In this document: piece after piece, positions 1 to 64,000 of the stretch
Layout: every line of letters starts with the position of its first letter
Position numbering within the stretch: the first letter of the stretch is position 1
Assembly (NCBI GenBank): GCA_009667805.1
Contig: CM019069.1
Coordinates: 60,381,422 to 60,445,421, forward strand
Length of the DNA stretch: 64,000 nt
Direction: 5' to 3'
Source of the DNA: Leptobrachium leishanense
Taxonomy: Eukaryota; Chordata; Amphibia; Anura; Megophryidae
The notes under the pieces: model-generated
What the model saw: only the letters and a program-made list of their open reading frames with translations
Database searches by the model: none
What the model was told of the DNA's origin: nothing
Translations under genes and position numbers: made by a program

Positions 1-112
1 AAATAACTAAATATCCCAAATATTATAGAGCAGATTGAATATCAAAAATTTTATTCTTACTATGACATCACAAAATGCTAACATGGGTGAAATTTAATTC
101 AAGCTCTATAGC

Positions 113-238
113 AGGGCTGTCAAAATCTGCCCCCCCCCCATGTTTCTGAACTACAACTCCAATGATTACAAAGAATACTGGGAATCGCAGGCAATCAACA
201 TATGGGGGGGGGGGCAGAGTTTGACAGGCCTGCTCTAC
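113..238. mobile_element. hAT-like MITE (AGGGCTGTCAAA type)
   Basis: Imperfect palindrome with runs of C and G near the arms. It carries the motif 'ctgaactacaactcc' typical of the short hAT-like MITEs found repeatedly in this window. Inside an MPP4 intron. Confidence 0.55.
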
Positions 239-284
239 AGTGATGGTGGGTATAATTTAAAATAAGCTCAACAGTAAGGAATAT

Positions 285-410
285 AAATATATATATGTAT
301 ATCACCAGAGTATAGCAGTACATAGTGATATCTTTTTTTAATGGACTAATGTTACATTTAAAAGACGAGCTTTCAAGAGTATAACTCTGTTCTTCAGGTC
401 TGGAAGCTAT
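285..410. repeat. Dispersed repeat shared with 12430-12545
   Basis: Both copies run from 'atcaccagagtatagcag' to a motif like 'taaaagacgagctttcaaga' and a TATAACTCT-type segment, next to a TA microsatellite. Family not recognised. Confidence 0.5.
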
Positions 411-526
411 ACTGAGCAAAATCTTAGAATATAATAAAGAGCAAATAAAACAGAAGGGGGTTAGGATGGTTATAATAAGGAATAATAAAGTATAATAAAG
501 AGAAAACTAAAGAGCCCCTCCCTTCA

Positions 527-1209
527 GGATGGATCCATGCTGTCATGTTGTCTACAACAAAGTCTGACCCTACCAGCTGAATGTCACAGCTGAAATCAAG
601 ACTCCTCAGACCAGGCAACGTTTTTTCAATCTTCTGTCCAATTTTGGTGAGCCTGTGTGAAGTGTAGCCTCAGTTTCCTGTTCTTAGCTGACAGTGGCAC
701 CCGGTGTGGTCTGCTGCTGCTGTAGCCCATCTGCTTCAAGGTTGGACGTGTTGTGCGTTCAGAGATGGTATTCTGCATACCTTGGTTGTAATAAGTGGGT
801 ATTTGAGTTACTGTTGCCTTTCTATCATCTCGGACCAGTCTGCCTATTCTCCGCTGACATCAACGAGGCATCTTTCATCCAAACAACTGCCACTCACTCA
901 CTTGATATTGCCTCTTTTTCGGACCATTCTCTGTAAACCCTAGTATTTGGTGTGCGTGAAAATCCCAGTAGATCAGCAGTTTTTGAAATACTCAGACGAG
1001 CCCATCTGGCATCAACAACCATGCCACGTTGAAAGTCTTAAATCCCCTTTCTTCCCCATTCTGCTGCTCGTTTTGAACTTCAGCAAGTCGTCTTCACCAC
1101 ATCTAGATGCCTAAATTCATTGAGTTGCCACCATGTGATTGGTTGATTAGCAATTTGTGTTAACGAGCTGTTCAACAGGTGTACCTAATAAAGTGGTCGT
1201 GAGTGTATA
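527..1209 (-). pseudogene. Tc1/mariner transposase remnant, truncated
   Basis: The right end 'ggtgtacctaataaagtgg' next to the tail 'gtgagtgta' is a common vertebrate Tc1-family terminus. The same element occurs in the opposite orientation at 60312-61017. The copy is broken on the other side near the sequence around 'ggatccatgc'. Frame-broken; no intact transposase. Confidence 0.75.
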
Positions 1210-1385
1210 TAAAATCACAGCAGACCATTTGTATTCATCTACAAAGCATACACCTCCTTAGGCTGGAATAATAACAAATGATACACCTCTTGATGTTTAC
1301 GATATAGAACATAACAAACAAAAAACAACAAATAAACTAGAAAAAAAACTTTTTATATGTACATTCGTTTCTAGGAAAGGATTAC

Positions 1386-37898
<36,513 letters not shown>

Positions 37899-37959
37899 TC
37901 AACAGCTGGGGGAAACCTATAGTATAAAATAGCCTTTGAATCAAAGGCTGCAAAGACGG

Positions 37960-38600
37960 GGCATTTTGAAGTTCACTATGAAGTCAATATACATTTTAAA
38001 AAGACAAAGCCAAGGGGTCTTTCTGTACCTTTTGCATGTCCTGTACTTTGCTCCTTGCTCTACAACTGTTATACCAGAAACCAGCTAAGAAGCACATACT
38101 GCGGAGCTTGCTCAGATAATTCTCTATATACGTGTGCATTGCCCTCTTTTTTTCGTATACTTAGAAAAAAAGCAGACATACTACCAGGCAATCTTTGATA
38201 TAGCTTTTGTGGAAATTATCTGAATTTAAAAATCAAATCCTCCTCCACGGAAGGAAAAATCCAACCAAATTTCAGTTTAGCATGCAAATAATAAAGGCAG
38301 ACGTAATACACTGCAGACCTTTGTTTCTGCCCGAGCATCGATTCGTAATAAAGTATAAATATTAAACCCGAGGTCCCGTTTACAATTACAATACATTACA
38401 TTTACAACATTTTTTTACGTAACTATATTTACACTTTGCATGGCACAATTTTCTGACCTGTGTGAACATCAATAGCAACAAAAGTGTTAACCTTCAAGAT
38501 TTCCCTAAGAAGGGTTAATCTCCTTAACATTTAGGTTTAGCTGCAATCGCAACAATAAATTAACATTAAAATAGTTGCTACAGCTAGATCACAATGTAAC
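37960..38600. other. Upstream of MPP4 coding start; no clear promoter or UTR exon
   Basis: Should contain the MPP4 5' UTR and perhaps its promoter. I found no CpG island or convincing TATA/initiator. Confidence 0.35.
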
Positions 38601-38699
38601 ATGAGAAGGGTTTCAGTTTGCGAATTTAATACTATAAATAACAAAACTGGCTAGAATGCAAGCGTTACGGACCCCTGAATCAGGCCGTATCACCCATCT

Positions 38700-38785
38700 G
38701 TGGTATTCTAATGTATCAACACCTTGTATACCGATCTTGTAAAGCGCTGCAGAATGTGGCACTATATAAATAAAGGAAACTATAG
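38700..38785. repeat. SINE/LINE 3' tail, 'gtaaagcgctgcagaat' type
   Basis: 'cttgtaaagcgctgcagaat' followed by 'tggcactatataaataaa' is a widely dispersed amphibian and fish repeat tail. A related tail is at 19270-19335 on the other strand and at 44090-44130. Confidence 0.6.
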
Positions 38786-38929
38786 GATGTTGAACCGTAG
38801 CGATATTGCAAGGTGCAATATTTGTCAGCAGGCCTTGTGCTCTCTTTCGCATGTTAGATCTTACCCTCTCGCATTTAAACACCAAGCCAGAAGTGGTGAA
38901 GCGTTTACAAAAATTATGTTAAAAAAAAA

Positions 38930-38965
38930 ATATATATATATATATATACATACATACACACACAT
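38930..38965. repeat. TA/CA microsatellite
   Basis: A-run, (TA)n, then (CA)n. Confidence 0.9.
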
Positions 38966-39252
38966 ATTTTTTAAACCAATGCAGTAAAGTTGGGGAATTT
39001 TGTAAGCCACGTAGTGAGGGAAATTTAAAATTTCTTGTCATTTCTCATTTTAACGGATAAATCCTCTTTGTGGAAGATAAATAGATTACAGACTGATCCA
39101 AAATCGCATTGGGATGAATCTAGAGAATCTTTTGATAATATATATGCAATTAATAGCATCTTAACCAAATAAAGTAGTATATATAGTAGAAGCTACAGGG
39201 GGGGGGGAATAAATAAATAAACCTGACCATTCAAAAGAATTGCAAATTCTAA

Positions 39253-39429
39253 CAGGGTTATTCAGAGAGCGTGAAAAGCAGGAGAATGACTGGACAATGA
39301 AAAATTCTAGGTCAAAATAGCCAAACCAGAAAAATTCTCCCTTTCATCTCACTTTCCAAATCGGCTATTTTGACCTAGAATTTTTCATTCTCCAGTCATT
39401 AACCTTTTCACGCTCTCTGAATAACCCTG
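39253..39429. mobile_element. PIF/Harbinger-like palindromic MITE, TAA target duplication
   Basis: CAGGGTTATTCAGAGAGCG to CGCTCTCTGAATAACCCTG; TAA flanks at 39250-39252 and 39430-39432. Confidence 0.9.
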
Positions 39430-40018
39430 TAAGCCCCGATTCTTGCAGGAAATCAGCCAACAGATTTAATTTAGAGTATCCCATTTTTTTCCCCTTTTAA
39501 AATTTAATTCCCCTAGTAATTATTAATCACTCCTGTTTACATAACTAAACCAGATTTTTTAAAGCAAAATGTCAAACCTTATCACACAAGTACAAGCAGA
39601 ATTGAAATTTAATGCGTTTCTATGGTTTTAGAGGCTTTTTTTTTACGTCAATAAAATTTGAAGATGATGTTATGATTGCCGAAACGAAGGAATGTCATGG
39701 CTGGAGTCTAAAAATACAAGCAGTGGAATAACTCATCAGTTCATTGATTCCTTACCTCTGGTTTATGGCGAGTGTCTTGATGGAATCGGACACCAATGGG
39801 ATGTCTGTGAACCTTGAATGTAATTAAGGGTTTGAATGTAAATTCTAGTCTCGATGCAAAGCACGATGAATCACCACATCCGTTGAGCTTTACTTAGTAC
39901 TATATAAAAGGGGTTACAAGCAGCAAACTGGCTAATCCATCCATGTCCTCTTCAATGCAGGGAAGACTTAATCAGCTTTGCTTAAAGCCACAGTGCAGAC
40001 ACCTGCTTGCGAGAGAAT

Positions 40019-40042
40019 GTGTGTGTGTGTGTGTGTGTGTGT
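40019..40042. repeat. GT microsatellite
   Basis: (GT)n of about 24 bp. Confidence 0.9.
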
Positions 40043-40185
40043 TTGTGTTCCAAAAGTCACAGGTTAGTCACTGTCCATAAATCACATTAGAAAAAAACTA
40101 GAACGCACAAAAACTTTAATACATAAAAATACAAAGGACTGCCGTTTCGGCTCTGTCCATAAGCTTTTATTGCATTAATAAAAAC

Positions 40186-40231
<46 letters not shown>
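40186..40231. repeat. TA/CA microsatellite
   Basis: (TA)n followed by (CA)n, about 45 bp. Confidence 0.9.
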
Positions 40232-40232
<1 letters not shown>

Positions 40233-40366
40233 AATAACCTTTTATTTGAGACTGAATGCAACAAGTCTTAAATAACACGCCGGCAAACACAGTAAGGGCA
40301 TGCTAAACAACCAAAGAAAAATGCTAACAATTATTATTGCCTTGTATTGTAGAGAAGGGAACCTTA

Positions 40367-40545
40367 CAGGGCTATTCAGAGAAAGGTGAAACTCGAGAAC
40401 CTTTGGAGAAGTGAAAATTCGAGGTCAAAATGGCCAAACCAGAAAAATTCTCCTAATTCTCTCACTTTCCATATCAGCTATTTTGATCTAGAATTTTCAC
40501 TTCTCCAAATGTTCTCAGAGTTTCACCTTTCTCTGAATAACCCTG
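40367..40545. mobile_element. PIF/Harbinger-like palindromic MITE, TTA target duplication
   Basis: Starts CAGGGCTATTCAGAG, ends CTCTGAATAACCCTG; TTA flanks at 40364-40366 and 40546-40548. Confidence 0.9.
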
Positions 40546-40729
40546 TTAGTCTTTTGGTACGAAACCTGCTTGTTGGGGTGCATGGAGGCGACGGTAGGGA
40601 CCCTTCAACCGACAAATCCTCGTTCAACAGTGCAGAACTTGTTTCCATCGGAGAGTCGAAAGAGTAAGTCTCACTATTCTAGTAAAAAATGGATATTATG
40701 AGCCACAAATTACGAGCAAAATGCTGAAA

Positions 40730-41280
40730 AGGCACTTCTCTTTACTGAGATTGGGGCTGAACAATATGAAGAGGCACTCCTTGATATTCCAAAGTATTCA
40801 AGCAGTGATATGCTGGTAGCAGGTCGGTTTTGTCCATGTAGTTTAAAAGATGCATGATGACTGCTCGTGGACGGCCCGCCTTCAGAGTCAGGTCAGGACC
40901 CACTCTGTGAGCACGTTCCAAAGCGATAGGCAGTGCATCCCCTCGGTAGCCCAGTTGACTAGGTTACCAGGTAGAAGCCCAGTCCTGAAAAGCTTGGCCC
41001 TTCACCGTCTTCGAGAACAATTATGCAGAGATTATTGCGGCGGCTGCGATTCTCCAAATCATCCAATTTCTCAGATTTTGAACTACCAGTTCCAGTTTTT
41101 CAAATTGGGCCTTAAGTGTGGTACGGTAATCCCCAAAGTTGAAAAGCGTTCCTCCACTTAATTGATTCTGTGGGCCTGCGAGGTTAGCTGTGCCAAGGCG
41201 GACTCGATGTAAGCTTTCCCACCTTTTTATCCAACTGCAGGGACAATGCCGGCGAGATATCGGCCACACTAAATATAGCC
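40730..41280 (-). pseudogene. Decayed L1/Tx1-type ORF1
   Basis: Minus-strand translation shows LENRSRRNN near 41035 (the ORF1 RRM entry motif) and LPIALERAHRVGPDL, then GRPRAVIMHLLNYMDKTDLL near 40935-40820, the conserved ORF1 C-terminal domain. Frame-broken; no ORF2 nearby. Confidence 0.78.
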
Positions 41281-41289
41281 CCAGTCTGT

Positions 41290-43420
41290 GCTGTAGCCGG
41301 AGAGAAAGAGGTGCACTCTAGGGCCTGCAACTCAGACACCGAGTCATTGGAATCACGGAGAGTGGAGACAGGGGGGTGGGGTAGGATTCATGATCGATTC
41401 CAAGGCAGATTTTTTTGTTGGATTTCCCTGAAGAGACAAACCTCTCCATTGTCAAAAATTGGTAAAATTCCTGTAACTGAGTAATACCGCGAAAGGTTTG
41501 ACTGAATACAATGCAACACCAGAAAGAATTACTGGGGCCCTATTTATTACTAAACTAGACTACGGATTTTGTCAAGAAGACTGCCTTTATACGCTGGTCA
41601 CAGAACTACATATCAAAAACATGTCTGTACATGACAATGTTACTTTCCAGGCTTAGACCAGGCTCTCCGTGTCCATATCCACTCTACTCTGCAATACACG
41701 GAGTGGTATTCGGTGGATATGATTGCAGGTCACCACCACCCTTTGAAATCTTGTAACCCACTATTGGCCGAATTTCGGATTCCATTGCATTTTTGGGATA
41801 TAGATATATATATCTCAATTCCAAGTCTCCCACTGTCCAGATGACACTCACTGGTTCATTGGTTTGGTTTAGGTTTTATTCGTAGTCTTACAGTTTTCAT
41901 TTACCCTGTGTTATTCTCTTGCAGCTCCTGGGACATTTATTTATATTCTGATAGTTCCTTCTCTTGCAACATAACTTTAATTTGTTCTATCATCTTGCAG
42001 CATATTTTGTAATTTGTGTTTTTATTCTGATTATCATTGATTTTATTATAAAAATGAGCGTGCACCGTTTCGTCCTGACAATGTATGATGTGTTGGCATA
42101 ACCCTGTTCATTTTAGTGTGCATTCTTCAAAGAATGTCAAATTAAATTTAAAAAAATACAGTAAATGAGCAACATACACATTCTTGCTTTGTTACCCATA
42201 AAATAATACTTTATTTCCACTGCCATTCCATCGCCGTTAATAGCAGATTAGGGCTCTATCATATAAACAACATATTTAAATAAGATCTCTCTTCAAATGT
42301 TAGTCACAAAAACCTCCAGAGGTATACAAATATTTACACATGTGCAAATGTGTACATACATATGTGCATGGATCACTAGTTACATATACACAAAAAAGTC
42401 TCTGTAATACCATTTTCTAAACATTGTTATCGAATGGTTAACCCTTCGATAGTCAAAAAGGTTAAAACAGAATATAGCGATTGATAAAGAATGCTTTTTA
42501 AAGATCTATGGGTTATGTTACATGAAAACCTATTTACATAACCCAGAAAAGCGAGCTCTGTAACTAGAAATACACGTCTTCTTCCCATCTTTTATTTGGA
42601 TGTACAGAGTTTTCATTTGCTAATGAGGTTAACGACCATAATAGCATTCATGAGATTCGACGGCTTTCATAAAACATTTTTAGGGGGAATCTTTTGTAGC
42701 CATGTGCCAATAACTAAAAACTAGAATCGCTGAACAATATGACCAAGACAAAATAAATGTGAAAAGCCTACACACATGCACTCGCTTCTCTATTAGCAAA
42801 ATGACTTTTGCTCTTTTGACAGGAGATGCCTCCCTTTATATAGATAAGCAAAGGGACGCTTCATGCATCCAAACCATTACAGTTTATGCTCCTGGTCAGG
42901 GTACCATGAGTCTATGGTGTGCTATAGTCAAACCTTTTTTTATCCAATTTGTGTCCATTTAGCAGCAGTAAATGGGTTAATGGGTAATCTTGGCACTATT
43001 AAATTTGGATATCTGTTCTCTTTGCTTAAAATGGGAAAGCAAGACTTTTCCACCCACCTAGCTACAACCTGACAGACATATAGGATGAAATCCAGAGGCA
43101 GAGAACCAGATCCATGACAATGAGCATCTCTGGTTATGGTGTTGGAACTCACTGCCTTGTACAGGTTATGGTGCTGGGACTCCCATACCTAGAGGGCCAG
43201 AACTACTAGGATAAGCCATTCCAGTTATGGCGATAGGACTAGCAGTGACTTTCAAATTGATCATCAAGAGCTGCCCCAATCCTGAATAGGGATTTATTGA
43301 ATCCTACTCCAGTAAATACATGTTTGAAGCAGAGTTCACGGATTAGAGCTCTAAGGAGCATAGTCCAGCATATAGAACTAAAACAAAGTAACTATGTACA
43401 GGGAAACCGAGTGAAGTGAC
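41290..43420. other. Intergenic DNA between ALS2 and MPP4 without recognised feature
   Basis: No exon, intact ORF or named repeat was recognised. Either UTR could extend into the edges of the wider 38-45 kb interval. Confidence 0.4.
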
Positions 43421-43422
43421 AC

Positions 43423-43645
43423 AAAAGGGCTTATGGAAAGAGCGCCGGTACTTGCCAAAGACACAAACACTGGTGAAAATCTCCATTCTTACAATGAAGA
43501 CAAACGTCATTTGACTAAAGGGAAATCCAAACAGAGGCTGGAGAAGCTTCACTGCCGCCGTTTGGATTTCCCTTTTGTGAAACCCTGACATTTGAAGCTG
43601 GTGTTTGTAAATTAAGAAACACCGGCGCTCTTTGAATAACCCCCA
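43423..43645. mobile_element. Harbinger-like MITE, 'agagcgccggt' ends
   Basis: 'gaaagagcgccggtacttg' pairs with 'aacaccggcgctctttgaa'. An internal palindrome is centred on 'gggaaatccaaac' and 'gtttggatttccctt'. Confidence 0.7.
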
Positions 43646-43794
43646 AAGACTACACTTCACTTCCTTGCTGGTTTACACAGAACCAGCAAAAGGCAATGTA
43701 CACCTGGGATTCAAAAATAGTGACTTAGTAGCAGGTATGTTCCATCCCATTCACTTTGCTCTGCCAATGATCTGAGATTATCATCTCCTCGTAC

Positions 43795-44132
43795 CCAAAA
43801 TTCCCAAGCTGCCCCCTTTCTATGGTACTCTCTGCCCGTGCCTCCAGTCCTTCAAGAAGTCTCTCAAACCACATTACTTCAGGGAAGCCTATCCGCTCAC
43901 TCCATAATCCCCCTCATTGTACTTTTCCTGATCCATCTCCCACACAGTCCCCATTACTTCTCATACTGTTCTATTTACCCTCACCTCTGTGTGTCACCCG
44001 TCTCCTCTTATTAACTTCTTGAGCAGGGTCTTTTCCCCATTGTCCTCCGTGCGTTCGACTTGTTTGGTTTGTTGGTTTTTCCTACGCATTGTACAGCGTT
44101 GCAGAATTTGTTGGCACTTTATAAATCCTTTT
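43795..44132 (+). mobile_element. LINE 3' end fragment
   Basis: Translation recalls the C-terminus of LINE ORF2 in amphibians (SLSNHITSGKPI after a serine- and proline-rich stretch). It ends in 'gcattgtacagcgttgcaga' and a 'ggcactttataaatcc' tail. Clade not assigned. Confidence 0.5.
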
Positions 44133-44537
44133 AGGCTAGGGTGAGACGAACGCATTTTTCACAGCTGCCGTCAACAAGTGCGTCGATGCGTCCGAACGCA
44201 TTTTTTTCACGGAAGACGCGATAGCGATTTTTTACGGATCCAAAACCAGTAAATTTTGGGTGTCTGGACGTTATATTGGCTGGACATGAGCAGTGTCTGA
44301 CGTCTCCTTATCACGCACACACGCCGCTATGCGGACGCAGCGCACTCTGTACGTCAGTACTAGCGGTTCAACGTTCTTGCAAAAATGCGTTTGTTTGCCG
44401 CTTGCGTTGCGCGCCCGAACTTTCGTGCAGCCGTACTTCGTGTGTGGGCCTGCGTTGGATGTCATTTGCTGCTACCACGGCCGTACTAAAGTGTGGCTAA
44501 ACGCACGTTCGCACTGCGTTCGTCTGACCCCAGCCTT
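44133..44537. mobile_element. MITE, 'gagacgaacgc' ends, relative of 32752-34014
   Basis: Left 'ggctagggtgagacgaacgc' pairs with right 'gcgttcgtctgaccccagcc'. The interior is CpG-rich, with repeated 'cgcacgca'-like words. Confidence 0.7.
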
Positions 44538-44539
44538 AA

Positions 44540-45382
44540 TTGTAACACGTTGTTCCCTGCATAGTCGCATCTTATTAAAAATAATCGTTTTTCTATATAT
44601 TATGCAGCAGCGAGCATTCTCATTACGAGATACAGTGATTGCTGTAGTCCCAGACAAGCCTTTGCGAGAAATAAAACCAATAGTGGGCTATGAAAACTCT
44701 TCATACTTTGTGTGTAGCTTTTTATAAACGTAGCTCTAATCAGCTATACAGGAAAGCGATTCCGAGGGGTAGAATTCCTCGAACACCATTAATGCAAATT
44801 AATTTTTTGCAGATAAAGGTTTACAAATCTTTTCTTGAAAAACCGCTGTATATTAAACATCAATGGCTTGCCATGTAATACTAAAGCAGTATTAGTAGAA
44901 GTTACTTCACCCCATGTGCTTGTCATACTTTGGTTCAAGTAGCAGCAGTAAAAATAAACCTATACCGACATTCACTAGAAGCCGTTTTCTATCATACGTA
45001 TAACACTTTCATCTTTTTAGGTTTCTCTCCTTTGGTAAGGTGCAACAATGTAAAAGTGTATTTGCAACTTAGCATTAGCTTCAGTGTTACGAAAAAGGTC
45101 AGTTTTAGTCGTATGGAAAAGATAAACACCAGGTAAAATTCAGCTGTAAAAATAACCCCATGAACCATTTAAAGATGGCAGTTTTGTGAAATGCCAAAAC
45201 TAAAAATAAACTCTCCACAACACCGGAGACATGCGCACAGGTCAATATACATTAGCAACACAATATCAATTCAACGACATCATGTCGATATGGTCAGCCT
45301 TGTATGTGTCAAAATGCTTCTGGATACAGCATTGCTGTCCCTGGTCTGTAGCAATCCGGGAATACCCTAGTCTGACAGCAGG
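44540..45382 (-). other. ALS2: Likely ALS2 3' UTR and downstream flank
   Basis: Directly downstream of the ALS2 stop on the minus strand. No AATAAA in good context could be picked, so the extent is unknown. Confidence 0.4.
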
Positions 45383-63695
<18,313 letters not shown>

Positions 63696-64000
63696 CTGAA
63701 ATAGAAGATTTGGGGTTAGGTTTTCCTAAAACTAGATTGATTAATATGCCACTCACTATCTAAACGTTTATGAGCCTGAAGCTGAACATAACGGTGATGG
63801 TTTTGGTGAGAGATATTCCAGACAACCATTCTTCTAGTATATAGGAAAATTCTGAATGGTGACATGTTGTTAAAAGTGGTATTGTACGCCCAGAAAAAAC
63901 TTTCCTATTCCGACAGACCAAAAAAGTAGCATCCTAGTCTTCGCATAGTAAAGTAGTAGATTAACCCTTCCCCACGAAATCTTACACAGGGCGCAAGTTG

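Noticed and set aside
704..943. Two overlapping plus-strand ORFs of about 80 residues
   Set aside because: They are antisense frames of the Tc1 remnant whose transposase lies on the minus strand.
42759..43072. Overlapping plus-strand ORFs in the intergenic region
   Set aside because: No domain, no splice context and no repeat match; treated as chance.

Overview
This is a 64 kb stretch of a vertebrate nuclear genome, most likely an anuran amphibian. The exons are short, follow GT-AG rules and are separated by kilobase introns. The transposon mix is a piggyBac of the frog Uribo type, IR/DR-type Tc1 elements, many PIF/Harbinger-like and hAT-like MITEs, L2 and Rex1/CR1-like LINEs, an L1 ORF1 and solo LTRs. 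The organism call is an inference from repeat style, divergence from the human proteins as I know them, and synteny. No species can be named. I saw no prokaryotic genes, rRNA or CRISPR.

Two host genes lie in tandem on the minus strand, in the same order as human chromosome 2q33. (1) ALS2 (alsin, a RAB5 and RAC exchange factor) enters from the right edge in its DH domain and ends at 45383. I traced 22 coding exons giving 851 residues: the rest of the DH domain, PH, MORN repeats, linker and the VPS9 domain. All splice phases agree. (2) MPP4 (a retinal MAGUK scaffold) starts at 37898 and leaves by the left edge. I traced 19 coding exons giving 571 codons: start, L27 region, PDZ, SH3, HOOK with a run of tiny in-frame exons, and most of the guanylate-kinase-like domain. 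The final exon or exons lie beyond position 1. Untranslated ends of both genes could not be fixed.

Left to right: 1-1.4 kb is MPP4 intron with hAT-like and Tc1 remnants. 1.4-7.5 kb holds the GK-domain exons, with an L2 inserted in a Rex1/CR1-like LINE at 2.6-5.0 kb. 7.6-17.4 kb holds the HOOK and SH3 exons plus an ORF1-only L1 at 15.1-17.0 kb. 17.4-24 kb holds PDZ and L27-side exons, an L2 fragment with a 39-bp tandem array, a Harbinger-like element and a solo LTR. 24-32 kb holds an unclassified element with a 5-bp target duplication, a decayed piggyBac with TTAA ends, and a solo LTR carrying a second LTR. 32-38 kb holds the first MPP4 exons and a Tc1 nested in an older mariner-like pseudogene. 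38-45.4 kb is intergenic and repeat-rich. 45.4-64 kb is ALS2.

The two genes are not known to work in one pathway; their adjacency is conserved synteny. Nothing here is convincingly a new biological system. The most unusual points are the ORF1-only L1, a 48-bp-armed inverted duplication that looks like a template switch, the 18/39/21/48-nt in-frame micro-exon cassette of MPP4, a tRNA-type SINE carrying the L2 tail, and 39-bp tandem arrays grown from the L2 stop codon in two separate copies.
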